Positions 1 through 7,600 of a DNA stretch of 13,351 bases are shown one piece after another. How positions within the stretch are numbered: position 1 is the first letter of the stretch; each line of letters opens with the position of its first letter. The position numbers and the translations under genes were made by a program. Source of the stretch: an uncultured Muribaculaceae bacterium. Lineage in GTDB: Bacteria; Bacteroidota; Bacteroidia; Bacteroidales; Muribaculaceae. Below the pieces are notes generated by a model. The model had not been told where the DNA came from. It saw only the letters and a list, made by a program, of their open reading frames with translations, and searched no databases. Location of the stretch: NCBI GenBank assembly GCA_910583525.1, contig CAJTXL010000047.1, forward strand, positions 1-13,351. Direction: 5' to 3'.

Positions 1-52
1 AACGACCCTCTGATTAACAGTCAGATGCTCTAACCGACTGAGCTATTGAAGC
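1..52 (-). tRNA. tRNA-Asn (GTT), 3' end cut by window edge
   Basis: Read on the minus strand, the 5' part of a tRNA folds cleanly. The acceptor 5' strand is GCTTCAA (52-46), followed by TA, then the D arm GCTC...GAGC (43-27) with the AGTCGGTTA loop. The anticodon stem TCTGA/TCAGA (25-9) encloses the loop CTGTTAA, which puts anticodon GTT at 18-16 and gives asparagine. The variable loop GGGTC and the first bases of the T stem follow. The T loop, the 3' acceptor strand and any CCA lie outside the window. A phylum-type promoter sits just upstream at 86-116. Confidence 0.93.
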
Positions 53-85
53 AACTTTTTCAAGCCCCTCCGGGCTTTTGCGCTG

Positions 86-116
86 CAAATTTACGACGAA
101 TTTATTTCTTGTGCAA
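86..116 (-). promoter_or_regulatory. Bacteroidetes-type promoter for tRNA-Asn
   Basis: On the minus strand TAAATTTG (93-86) matches the -7 consensus TAnnTTTG. A TTG (116-114) lies 20 nt upstream at the -33 position. Transcription would start near 79-80, about 27 nt before the mature tRNA. The short leader contains a GCCC/GGGC hairpin (about 62-77). Confidence 0.7.
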
Positions 117-149
117 CTTTTATGGCTTTTTTTTTGAGAAAAAACTTGC

Positions 150-653
150 TCAGTCGACCAAGATGAGGCCGTAACAGCTTAGCGGTGAGTCTTTTCGTGG
201 TGGGGTGTTGATGCTTAGCCCGGCATTTCTGACGGTGGCGACAACATCAATGCCACATGCTTCCATCGAAGGAGCGGTTTCGTGTGGGCGCGGACAATCT
301 CCGGGCTTGCAGTCGCTGCACAAGGTGCATGGGCCTGTGCCGAATGCTATGGCTTTATACAATCCGTCGGCGGTCATAGAACGGAGACATTCTATGGCGA
401 GGGGAGTTCCTTCGGCCATTGTGCGTACTCCGAATAGAATGGCCCTTCGGTAGCAGTCGAGGATTTCTCTTGTCTCTTTATAGTCCGGCGCGAATGGCGG
501 ACAGCTGCGGTTGTGTCCGTATCGGTTGCAGCCGTAGCGGCATTTCATTATTGTCCATGAAGCTGTGACGATTGCCTGCGGAGCTATCGGCACCGCTGTA
601 AAAGCGCCATTGGCGAGAAGTTGCGATATGTATTTGTCGATAGTTGGCTGCAT
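150..653 (-). CDS. DUF2284 cysteine-rich, putative metal-binding protein
   Basis: A 167-residue protein starting at ATG 653. It is rich in cysteine: C38, C42 and C51 lie in the segment CRYGCNRYGHNRSCPP, and C109, C112, C115 and C120 lie in CTLCSDCKPGDC. Further cysteines are C67, C89, C133 and C160. This arrangement and the ACGIDV motif near the C-terminus fit the DUF2284 family, whose members are described only as predicted metal-binding proteins; an Fe-S cluster is plausible but unproven. There is no signal peptide or membrane segment, so it should be cytoplasmic. It begins 20 nt after the SRP RNA on the same strand. I found no phylum-type promoter of its own in that gap, so it may be expressed by read-through. 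Biological role unknown. Confidence 0.85.
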   Translation of the reverse strand: MQPTIDKYISQLLANGAFTAVPIAPQAIVTASWTIMKCRYGCNRYGHNRSCPPFAPDYKETREILDCYRRAILFGVRTMAEGTPLAIECLRSMTADGLYKAIAFGTGPCTLCSDCKPGDCPRPHETAPSMEACGIDVVATVRNAGLSINTPPRKDSPLSCYGLILVD

Positions 654-673
654 GCCGTATGTATATGAAAAAA

Positions 674-770
674 GGGTAAGCTTACTACATCGCGCCGCTA
701 CGACCCGATACCCTTGCTTCGGTCAAGACCTGGGGGAATTCTCGGGGAGCTGGCCGTGTAGGACTTACCC
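674..770 (-). ncRNA. ffs: Small bacterial signal recognition particle RNA
   Basis: The roughly 97-nt minus-strand RNA forms a long rod. GGGTAAG (770-764) pairs with CTTACCC (680-674), and CTACA pairs with TGTAG just inside. At the tip lies the SRP domain IV signature, with CAGG on the 5' side and AGCA on the 3' side of the symmetric loop. The ten nucleotides between them equal the spacing in E. coli 4.5S RNA, but UGAC occupies the tetraloop position instead of GGAA. The motif is correctly oriented only on the minus strand, which fixes the direction. Six T residues directly follow the helix (673-668) and could terminate transcription. The product binds Ffh for co-translational membrane targeting. 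The predicted transcription start coincides with nucleotide 770. Confidence 0.85.
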
Positions 771-775
771 GGCTG

Positions 776-805
776 CAAAGGTACTACCTTTTTGTGTTTC
801 GGCAA
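776..805 (-). promoter_or_regulatory. Bacteroidetes-type promoter for the SRP RNA
   Basis: On the minus strand TACCTTTG (783-776) matches TAnnTTTG. A TTG (805-803) lies 19 nt upstream. The predicted start is about six bases after the -7 element, at the first base of the SRP helix (770). Confidence 0.72.
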
Positions 806-834
806 TGCCCTTGCGTGATTTTAACATATTTTTT

Positions 835-1449
835 TTAATCGGGTACGCCGACGCGTCGGAATGTATAGTCGCGGTCGGCGATTTCACACGACATTATGTC
901 TTGGTGGTGTACTTTGATGTCTTCTATGGAGTGGTAGCGGTTGAAAAGGTCGCGAATGTGCGGCGTAAGGGCAACGCGCCAATGTTCTGCAGTGACGCTT
1001 GTGAGGGAGTCAAGCATAGGCTGTTGCATACCCGAAAGTATGTTTTGGGAGAAGGTCACCCCCGACGGATCTACGTTGACGACCATCGTCGATGGGTCGA
1101 AAGATACTACGAGGTCATCGTCGTCATCGTCTTCTGTGACATAGCGTCCGGTTATTGATGCTGTCGCCGCTATGCTTGATTGATATGCCCGGTCGACAGC
1201 GCCTCCCGTTACGGGCTGTTCGACTTCGATTACGGCACTGAGATTTAGGATACCGGCGTTTTTTGAGTCGCTGTTTGGCGAGAAGTCGACGGTAACGGTT
1301 GCCGAGGCGTCAGATGCGCCTTCTACGTTGATGCGTTCGGGATTTCCTTGCCATGCTCCGGCAAATTGTGTGCCGCCTGAGCAAGATACTGTTATTGCGA
1401 GCAGGGCTACAAAGGCCGAGGCGCAAAAAGAGATTGATGATATTTTCAT
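835..1449 (-). CDS. Uncharacterised lipoprotein with a poly-Asp loop
   Basis: A 204-residue protein starting at ATG 1449. The N-terminus is a hydrophobic signal ending in ITVSC (C23). This resembles a lipobox, although the -3 residue is Thr rather than the usual Leu, so lipidation is likely rather than certain. The mature part begins with a GAWQG segment and looks beta-rich (alternating hydrophobic stretches), reminiscent of lipocalin-like domains found in many Bacteroidetes lipoproteins; that comparison is inference. Six consecutive Asp residues at 107-112 follow a Glu and form a very acidic loop. I found no phylum-type promoter in the 69 nt between this gene and the glycosyltransferase upstream on the same strand, so it may be the last gene of that unit or use a different promoter. 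Function not recognised. Confidence 0.75.
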   Translation of the reverse strand: MKISSISFCASAFVALLAITVSCSGGTQFAGAWQGNPERINVEGASDASATVTVDFSPNSDSKNAGILNLSAVIEVEQPVTGGAVDRAYQSSIAATASITGRYVTEDDDDDDLVVSFDPSTMVVNVDPSGVTFSQNILSGMQQPMLDSLTSVTAEHWRVALTPHIRDLFNRYHSIEDIKVHHQDIMSCEIADRDYTFRRVGVPD

Positions 1450-1518
1450 GATTATATTGTTTGATGAAGTGGCATTATAAGCCCTTCTGTATCATAAACG
1501 GTTATATGGTGGAATTGT

Positions 1519-2472
1519 TTAACACTTATTTGCGATTTTTTCTGTCAAGTCGCGCCCGAGGTAAGAGATGATTGCACCGAGTTTGTTTTTAAGCCTCACT
1601 CTGCGGTCGGCCAGTATGGCACTACGGTTGCTGACGATGAATTTCCAGCAACTGTCGGCCAAGGCCTTTCTGTTTACTTTTGTGGCGAGCAGGAATATGT
1701 TGAAATAGGCACTGAAGGCTCGCGACAGGGCGGCTTTTTTTATCGCTCCGCCTTGTGCGACGGGCATCGCCATTACGCTTTCGACGGCCCATAAGGCGTC
1801 GGTACGTCGCTCGCTCCATGTGTTTATGAAACTTGCCGGGTTGGGCCTGTAGTAATATAGGACTTCGTCGCTTATTACGATTTTACCGGCTCTGAGGTAT
1901 GCGCGTGGAAAGAATTCGAGGTCTTCGTAGTATCGTCCGTCAGAAAACAGGTTGTTGTCGAAGATGTCGCGGCGATAGAGTTTTGCCCATGCCGATGACA
2001 GGAATGTCTTTTCCTGGTATAGTGTACGCAGGATTGCCTCTTCGGGCGTGTATATGCCTATGTGTGCCGTTTTGTTAAATGGCGCATGTTCCGTTTGGGT
2101 GTATTGCGATATGGCAATGCCGCATCCTTGCTCGGCATCCATTATTGCCGACAACCTTTCGAGGGTGTGGGGAAAAAGCTTGTCGTCGGCATCGACAAAT
2201 GTTATGTAGTCGCCCGAGGCCATTCTGATGCCTGTGTTGCGTGCGCCTGAAAGTCCGAGGCGCTCAACCCTGGCCGTACGTATTTTATGCGGCATTGCAT
2301 CGGCATATTCGAGGCATAGTGCGGCACTGCGGTCGGTCGAACCATCGTCAATCAGTATTAATTCCCAATCGTCGAATGTCTGGGCTTTGATGCTCTCGAC
2401 ACATTCGGCAAGATAATCTTCGGCGTTGTATGTCGGTACTATAACAGATATTTTGGGCTTTGCCATACTCAT
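1519..2472 (-). CDS. Family 2 glycosyltransferase
   Basis: A 317-residue GT-A fold enzyme expected to transfer a sugar from a nucleotide-sugar donor to a glycan acceptor at the cytoplasmic side of the membrane. The N-terminal half carries the GT2 hallmarks: ISVIVPTYNAEDYL (8-21), DDGSTD (42-47), SGARNTGI (75-82), the metal-binding DADD (94-97) and YYEDLEFFPR (181-190), which holds the usual acidic pair. No transmembrane segment is evident, so it is not a processive synthase of the usual type. The substrate cannot be read from the sequence. Its start codon overlaps the stop of the glycosyl hydrolase gene by 4 bp (ATGA), indicating translational coupling. An internal ATG two codons later is a possible alternative start. 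Confidence 0.92.
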   Translation of the reverse strand: MSMAKPKISVIVPTYNAEDYLAECVESIKAQTFDDWELILIDDGSTDRSAALCLEYADAMPHKIRTARVERLGLSGARNTGIRMASGDYITFVDADDKLFPHTLERLSAIMDAEQGCGIAISQYTQTEHAPFNKTAHIGIYTPEEAILRTLYQEKTFLSSAWAKLYRRDIFDNNLFSDGRYYEDLEFFPRAYLRAGKIVISDEVLYYYRPNPASFINTWSERRTDALWAVESVMAMPVAQGGAIKKAALSRAFSAYFNIFLLATKVNRKALADSCWKFIVSNRSAILADRRVRLKNKLGAIISYLGRDLTEKIANKC

Positions 2473-3956
2473 TTCAGATATATCGGCAACGACGGCTCTG
2501 ATTCGTTGTTGACGCGGTCGATTGCTGTGATTACGTAGACGCCTTCTTCTTTCGCCCGGAACGACGGTTTGCCCGTTATTGCCACAAGTGCACCGGGTTT
2601 GTCGATGTCGATTTCATCTCTGCTGTCAAAGCGGTATATGGCATATTTCACCACATCGCCGGTCTTTCCGTTGGGGGTATCGGTTTTCCAGCTTACCGAC
2701 ATGCCGGCTCCGGGCCGGAAGCCCGACGGTGCTTTCGGCCGGATGTCAGATAGCCAAGGATATGAAGGAGCTAAGGCCGGCGAGGCATGGTATTTTGTGG
2801 CGAGGGAGTCGGCAATGCCTTTTTCGTTTCGTGTGATGGCATATGCCGGCCACCAGCAGACGCCCTTTATATTGTCGGCGGTGCGCGTAAGCTCGATTTT
2901 GCGTCGTAGCTGTGAACGCTCGTGCGATGGCGCCAAGTCGGGTTTTGACATCGTTTTTGTCACATCCTGACCGATATATACATGCCGTTTCGAGCCTGCC
3001 GAACGGTTCCACCAGTCGACCAGTACGAGATAGGACGCCGCTTTGTGTTCAAGTTCCCAATATAACTGAGGTATGAGGTAGTCGATCCATCCTTTTTCTT
3101 CCCAAAGAAGTACGTCGGCATACAGCGCGTCGTAGTTCTGCAGTCCGTTGGTGTCGCTGCCGCGAGGGTCTGTCTTTTTGTTGCGGTATATCCCGAAAGG
3201 GCTTATTCCGAAGCGTACCCATGGTTTGGCTTTTGCTATGCGTGAATGGATGTCTTCTATCAGCAGGTCTACATTGAGCCTTCGCCAGTCGTCGCGCTTC
3301 ATACCCTTGCCGTAGCGGGCATACGATGTCGCGTCGCCAAACTCCTTTCCGGCAATGGGGTAGGGGTAAAAATAATCGTCGAAATGGATGCCGTCGATGT
3401 CATAACGAGCCACGATGTCATCTACGACCCTGCCTATGTGTTCGCGGTTTTCGGGCAATGCCGGGTCGAAATACAGCTTTCCGCCGTATTTCACGAAGCG
3501 TTCGGGATGCTTGCGGTATATGTGGTTCTTAGGAAGATTCGCAATCTGACGTGTGTTTGAAGTCACGCGGTATGGGTTGAGCCATGCGTGCAGTTCCATT
3601 CCTCGGGCATGTGCTTCTTCGACAATGAATTCGAGAGGGTCCCAATATGGCACTGGGGCTTTTCCGCCGTCGGTCAGATAGCAGCTCCAAGGCTCGATAC
3701 GGCTGTCATAGAAAGCGTCGGCTTGTGGCCTTACCTGAAAGAAGACAGCGTTTACGCCGACTGCGGCAAGACTGTCGAGCTGCTCCCTGATGTACGCCTT
3801 GTTTTGGCCGGTGCTGTTGCGGCGGTACTGCTCCTGAAAGACCGTGTGCATCCAAGCACCCCTGAATTCCCTTTTCGGGCATTCGAGAGCGTATAGGCTC
3901 GATGCGCATATGGCGGCAAGTAGAAAAACGGCTGTCTTGAACGGCGCTATCTTCAT
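2469..3956 (-). CDS. Secreted GHL10-family glycosyl hydrolase with C-terminal Fn3-like domain
   Basis: A 495-residue protein with an N-terminal signal peptide (about 1-24) followed by a TIM-barrel domain of the GHL10 (formerly DUF187, YngK/YddW-like) type. Diagnostic stretches are EFRGAWMHTVF (30-40), FFQVRPQADAFYDS (72-85), HAWLNPYR (123-130), YDIDGIHFDDYFYPYP (185-200, with the D193-D194 pair), GISPFGIYRN (250-259) and YLIPQLYW (293-300). Residues about 400-495 look like a fibronectin type III module. E. coli YddW (renamed DigH) is a family member that cleaves peptidoglycan glycans stripped of stem peptides, so a cell-wall role is plausible here; activity on another glycan is equally possible. 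It overlaps both neighbours by 4 bp (ATGA), placing it in the middle of a tight operon with a glycosyltransferase downstream. Confidence 0.93.
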   Translation of the reverse strand: MKIAPFKTAVFLLAAICASSLYALECPKREFRGAWMHTVFQEQYRRNSTGQNKAYIREQLDSLAAVGVNAVFFQVRPQADAFYDSRIEPWSCYLTDGGKAPVPYWDPLEFIVEEAHARGMELHAWLNPYRVTSNTRQIANLPKNHIYRKHPERFVKYGGKLYFDPALPENREHIGRVVDDIVARYDIDGIHFDDYFYPYPIAGKEFGDATSYARYGKGMKRDDWRRLNVDLLIEDIHSRIAKAKPWVRFGISPFGIYRNKKTDPRGSDTNGLQNYDALYADVLLWEEKGWIDYLIPQLYWELEHKAASYLVLVDWWNRSAGSKRHVYIGQDVTKTMSKPDLAPSHERSQLRRKIELTRTADNIKGVCWWPAYAITRNEKGIADSLATKYHASPALAPSYPWLSDIRPKAPSGFRPGAGMSVSWKTDTPNGKTGDVVKYAIYRFDSRDEIDIDKPGALVAITGKPSFRAKEEGVYVITAIDRVNNESEPSLPIYLK

Positions 3957-4444
3957 TGTTCGTCGTCAGACCGATTTGCATTAAATTTTTGGGCAACGTA
4001 GCTGTTCAGTTCATCTTCGCTCATTTTGTCAAGGTCTTTGAGCAATTTGCTTGCTTTGATGTTTCCGTTTGCGCTACGGTAGTAACCAAGAGTTTCGCGT
4101 AAAGTTGCCTGTGCGCTTTCGAGTGAAGAGTCTTTCTGCTTATGCACGAGCAGATATTTGATTTCTGCGGCCAGGTAGGCGCCTAAAATGGCAGCGCCAT
4201 CTTCGTTGCCGAGGCCTTCAAGCGGAATCCAAGGCCCAATTTCGATTTTTATTTCATCGGTTTCTGCCGCCCACCTTATCAAGGTCGTATATGCGGCTTT
4301 TGTATCTTTGTAATCTTTTGAGCCATATGGCGTGTTCAGCACCTTGTCGCATAAGGCAATTATGCGCTCCCTGGTGTAGTCTTGGGCATGCGAAGGCAGT
4401 GCGATAGCGGCAATCAGCGCAAAAATTACGAAAATCTTTTTCAT
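3953..4444 (-). CDS. Small secreted protein of unknown function
   Basis: A 163-residue protein when started at ATG 4444. The frame stays open upstream to 4528, but that extension would cross the promoter and put residues before a perfect signal peptide, so the shorter start is preferred. Residues 1-20 form a signal peptide ending AHA-Q or nearby. The mature part appears mainly alpha-helical and charged, with an acidic C-terminus (NRSDDEQ), and has no recognised motif; export to the periplasm is likely. It is the first gene of the operon with the GHL10 hydrolase and GT2 enzyme: its TGA overlaps the hydrolase ATG by 4 bp. That linkage suggests a shared envelope function, but I do not recognise the family. 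Confidence 0.8.
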   Translation of the reverse strand: MKKIFVIFALIAAIALPSHAQDYTRERIIALCDKVLNTPYGSKDYKDTKAAYTTLIRWAAETDEIKIEIGPWIPLEGLGNEDGAAILGAYLAAEIKYLLVHKQKDSSLESAQATLRETLGYYRSANGNIKASKLLKDLDKMSEDELNSYVAQKFNANRSDDEQ

Positions 4445-4471
4445 GTTTTCAGATTTTTTGTTGTTTCTCTG

Positions 4472-4503
4472 CAAAGATATGGTGCTTTTGATGCAAAACC
4501 AAA
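4472..4503 (-). promoter_or_regulatory. Bacteroidetes-type promoter of the glycosidase/glycosyltransferase operon
   Basis: On the minus strand TATCTTTG (4479-4472) matches TAnnTTTG and TTTG (4503-4500) sits 20 nt upstream. The expected start near 4465 leaves a leader of about 20 nt before ATG 4444, which supports that start codon. Confidence 0.75.
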
Positions 4504-4544
4504 TTATTGGCAGATAATTTACCGTCAAAAATAAGGAAAATGTT

Positions 4545-7106
4545 TCAGAATGTCAGGTGCATGGCTACGCGAAGGCCGTGACGGTCGATAGAGTAGGGCA
4601 CGTCGAGATAGCTCAGACGCCACACGTAGTCTACGCGGAAAAGGCGGAAGATGTTGTCGATGCCGGCGGAGATTTCCATGTAGGGCTTGCCGTGCATAGT
4701 GGTTATGGCGGCACCGTCGGGGAACAAGAGCAGATTGTTGTCTGCGGTGGGACGGTTGCGTTCCGAAAGGTGTCCGTAGAGTCCGCTGAAGCTCAATACT
4801 TCGCGCAGACCGAGGCGTCGGACGCCGGGAATGAGGTTGAATAGGGCGCCGCGCAGTTGCCATGCGGCATGGAGCGATACATAGCTTGAGTTGATGAATT
4901 CCATGGGGTTCATCAGTGCGAAGCTTTGCGGCTGTATGGTGTAGGACAGATTCGCGTTGGGGATAAGCAGTTCGGGGAACGGAGCCGAAGACCAGATGTG
5001 GCCGCCGTTAAGGTTGAGGTCGAGACGTCCGAGCATTGAGAGTGCGAAAGATTTCGACACGGCCATCTCAGTTCTGTTGAATGAGTATGCCGAACCGGCA
5101 AAGCCTTTTGTCGCCACGTGGTGTGAGAGTGTCATGATAAGGGCCGACTCGTTGATGTTGCGGCGGTATGACTTTGCCTGATAGATTTTTTCGCCGGGCG
5201 CGAAGCGGAGCGTTATGCCGAAAACGGTATTGTTGTAGTGGCTGACGGCGTTGCCCGACGCCGTGACGAAGGGCACGAAACGGGTGGCGTTTTGCTGCGA
5301 GATTTTGGCGGATGTCACTACGGAGAAATGGTTTGCCAGTTCGAGGGTGTGCTCTAATTTTGTCTCACGTAGATATGTGAAACGATTGTCTGACATGCGT
5401 GCGAGCGACAGAACGAAGTTGTCGGGGCTTGTGCTGAGATAGTGGGAGCCGAGGCGGTCTATGTCGTATCGGTGTGTCAGTCTCAGCGAGTGCATGGGGA
5501 ACTCACGCGAATGGTACTTCTTTTCATTAAACGAATATTCGGCTTCGGCGCTGTATTTCCATCTGCGGTCACGGAAGCCGTAGGCTACATAGCCTCTGCC
5601 GAACCAGTTCTTAGACAAGTTTGCCGTTGTCATGCCCCCGGCCCTCAGTCTTAGTCCTTCGAGTGAGTTGTAGCTCGCAGTGGCGTTGACAGGCCCATAG
5701 TCGAATTTGCTGTTTTTGCCTGTTGCCACATAGCCCGAGAACATTATGCCCAATATTTTTTCGCCCCAATAGAACAGGGGCTTTTTGCGTAGTTTCTCGA
5801 CGAGTTCGGCCACGCGCGTTTCGGCGTCGGGAGGGCGTACGGTCTGTTCCTGCCTCCAAAATGAAGAATCGCGAGTATCGGCGCCAGGCATCACGATGGT
5901 TGCGCCGAGATTGCCGAAAATGCTGTCGGCTCCCTGCGGACGGTCGAAACGGTGGTTGCGGTAGCTGATTTTGCGCGACACATACAGCTGAGGCATGTCG
6001 GGCAGAACACTGAACACCATGAGCATATTGTCGGCAGTTTTCAGTCTTGAGCCGTCGTGCGCACGGTCGAAAGTCTGTGCGATTGACAGGTCTTTGATGA
6101 AGTTCAGGTTTATTTCTTTCGGCGCGTGCATGTCGATGCGGCTTATGAACATGGTGGTGTCGCCTGCCGGAACATACAGATGGCCCGAGAAGCCGAAGAA
6201 CGACTTGTTGCGCGGATAGAATGCCAATGCTATGTGCGGTTCTTTTTTCCCGGGTATTATTGCGGCGCTGTCGACCAAATAGAAGCGGTAGAAGTCGGGC
6301 GCTACTGCCGATAGCGGACTTACAAAGTTGTTGCGCAGCAGCTTTATCTCGCCTTCGTAGAGATCGACTTCGTCGAAGAGGTCGTCGAGCACGGTCATCA
6401 CATTGTCTTTGTCGAGAAACTCGTCGACACCCTCGCTGCTGATGCCGCGGACGACTTTTTTCTCTTTTTTCCCGTCGCGGCTCCACATTATTGTCGAAGC
6501 GCTTTGTTTCAGCGACACGTTCAGTATGGGATGGCCGTCGATTTCCGAGCTGTCGACATGTTCTGCCAAAAAAGGCATGCTGCGCATAAGACGGTTGCGT
6601 GCGGTAGTGTCGAAGTCGTTAAGCGACAAAGACGTACGGTCGTATCGGTCGTAGGAATAGAATTCGTTTCGGTGTGGGTCGGTGAGGTCTTTGAGGCGGC
6701 GTATGCGTTTGGCGAACTCTACGGCAGGATTGTCGTGTTTGGAATAGCGTTGCTTTTTGACGACCATTTCGCGCAGTTCGGTAGCTTCGGGCGTAAGGTA
6801 TATGTCGTAGAGGTTTATTGTCGAATGTTTTACCGGGACAGTCTTCGACGAATAGCCTTGGCATCCGGCCGTAATGCCTGTCGACTTGTCGGGAAGCATG
6901 ATTTCGAATATGCCCCTGTCGTCTGTTACGGTTTTCTTGCCAGACGGGTTTATGGATATTGAAGCGTATGGCAGCCCCTGGGCGGTGATGCTGTCGCGCA
7001 CTATGCCGCGCACATATCGTTGACTTGCGGAGTCTGCGAATGCGGCGCACCACCATGCGGCCATGGCGGTCAGGACGGCGATAAATCTTAGTGCGTGGTG
7101 CTTCAA
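4545..7106 (-). CDS. DUF5686 family outer-membrane protein with carboxypeptidase-regulatory-like domain
   Basis: An 853-residue protein. Residues 1-24 form a signal peptide (Lys/His/Arg-rich start, hydrophobic core, AFA cleavage region). Residues about 31-115 form a CarboxypepD_reg-like beta-sandwich (RGIVRDSITAQGLPYASISI, TDDRGIFEI). The remainder fits DUF5686, beginning near DNPAVEFAKRIRRLKD, and has a C-terminal half of alternating strands ending in a terminal Phe (MHLTF), as expected for an outer-membrane beta-barrel. The family is common in Bacteroidetes and its function is unknown. The start is a TTG (7106-7104): the first in-frame ATG (7064) would remove most of the signal peptide, so TTG is preferred but not proven. 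It is divergent from the CYTH gene, with only 41 bp between the starts. Confidence 0.88.
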   Translation of the reverse strand: MKHHALRFIAVLTAMAAWWCAAFADSASQRYVRGIVRDSITAQGLPYASISINPSGKKTVTDDRGIFEIMLPDKSTGITAGCQGYSSKTVPVKHSTINLYDIYLTPEATELREMVVKKQRYSKHDNPAVEFAKRIRRLKDLTDPHRNEFYSYDRYDRTSLSLNDFDTTARNRLMRSMPFLAEHVDSSEIDGHPILNVSLKQSASTIMWSRDGKKEKKVVRGISSEGVDEFLDKDNVMTVLDDLFDEVDLYEGEIKLLRNNFVSPLSAVAPDFYRFYLVDSAAIIPGKKEPHIALAFYPRNKSFFGFSGHLYVPAGDTTMFISRIDMHAPKEINLNFIKDLSIAQTFDRAHDGSRLKTADNMLMVFSVLPDMPQLYVSRKISYRNHRFDRPQGADSIFGNLGATIVMPGADTRDSSFWRQEQTVRPPDAETRVAELVEKLRKKPLFYWGEKILGIMFSGYVATGKNSKFDYGPVNATASYNSLEGLRLRAGGMTTANLSKNWFGRGYVAYGFRDRRWKYSAEAEYSFNEKKYHSREFPMHSLRLTHRYDIDRLGSHYLSTSPDNFVLSLARMSDNRFTYLRETKLEHTLELANHFSVVTSAKISQQNATRFVPFVTASGNAVSHYNNTVFGITLRFAPGEKIYQAKSYRRNINESALIMTLSHHVATKGFAGSAYSFNRTEMAVSKSFALSMLGRLDLNLNGGHIWSSAPFPELLIPNANLSYTIQPQSFALMNPMEFINSSYVSLHAAWQLRGALFNLIPGVRRLGLREVLSFSGLYGHLSERNRPTADNNLLLFPDGAAITTMHGKPYMEISAGIDNIFRLFRVDYVWRLSYLDVPYSIDRHGLRVAMHLTF

Positions 7107-7116
7107 ATAAAATCGT

Positions 7117-7124
7117 TAAATTTG
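7117..7124 (+). promoter_or_regulatory. Candidate -7 element for the CYTH gene
   Basis: TAAATTTG matches TAnnTTTG and would start transcription near 7131, about 17 nt before ATG 7148. No convincing -33 TTTG is present at the expected distance, so this is only half a promoter by sequence. The element partly mirrors CAAATAAAA (7104-7112) on the other strand, a near-consensus -7 facing the DUF5686 gene. Confidence 0.5.
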
Positions 7125-7147
7125 CAGGGTGATAATCAGAATGGACT

Positions 7148-7600
7148 ATGGCAAAAGAAATAGAACGTAAATTTTTGGTTCTCAACGACAGCTATAAGGC
7201 TGCCGCCGTCAGGAAAATCGAAATAGCGCAGGGCTATCTGTCGACCGACGCCGACGCCACGGTGCGTGTGCGCATTTCGGACGATGCCGCATGGCTGACC
7301 GTAAAGAGCCGCAACTATGGCGCCGTGCGTGGCGAATGGGAATATTCAGTGCCCGTTGCCGATGCCCGTGAGATGCTTGAGTCGTGTTGCGGCTGCCGCA
7401 TCATCGAAAAGACCCGTTATATTGTCGAGGCCGGAAACGGCTTGATATGGGAGGTCGATGAGTTCCACGGGCGCCATCAGGGTCTTGTTGTGGCCGAAAT
7501 AGAACTTCCGGCCGAAGATGCCGTTTTCGCCAAGGCTCCGTTTATCGGACGTGAAGTGACGGGTCTGCCTGAATACTACAACTCTTCGTTGGCCTCTTGA
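7148..7600 (+). CDS. CYTH domain protein, short bacterial triphosphatase-like
   Basis: A 150-residue single-domain protein. It opens with the CYTH signature ExExK (E4, E6, K8 in EIERKF). The charged residues that line the family's triphosphate tunnel are also visible: R40 and R42 (VRVR), K53 (TVKS), K88 and R90 (EKTRY), the acidic WEVDEF (101-106) and E117/E119 (AEIELP). CYTH enzymes hydrolyse or bind triphosphorylated substrates; short bacterial members are mostly inorganic triphosphatases, some adenylate cyclases. Which applies here cannot be told, although triphosphatase is the commoner activity. It is cytoplasmic. An ATG at 7141 is in another frame. The last 25 bp overlap the 3' end of rlmD on the opposite strand. 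Confidence 0.92.
   Translation: MAKEIERKFLVLNDSYKAAAVRKIEIAQGYLSTDADATVRVRISDDAAWLTVKSRNYGAVRGEWEYSVPVADAREMLESCCGCRIIEKTRYIVEAGNGLIWEVDEFHGRHQGLVVAEIELPAEDAVFAKAPFIGREVTGLPEYYNSSLAS

Noticed and set aside
62..79. AAGCCC/GGGCTT hairpin followed by TTTT, resembling a plus-strand terminator
   Set aside because: No plus-strand gene precedes it. It lies in the leader between the tRNA-Asn promoter and the tRNA on the minus strand, so I treat it as a leader hairpin.
565..1158. Plus-strand open frame of 197 codons
   Set aside because: It crosses the DUF2284 gene, the SRP RNA and the lipoprotein gene on the other strand and has no recognisable domain.
5611..6486. Minus-strand open frame of 291 codons
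   Set aside because: It lies wholly inside the DUF5686 gene in another frame; the product is extremely Arg-rich and typical of an out-of-frame reading.
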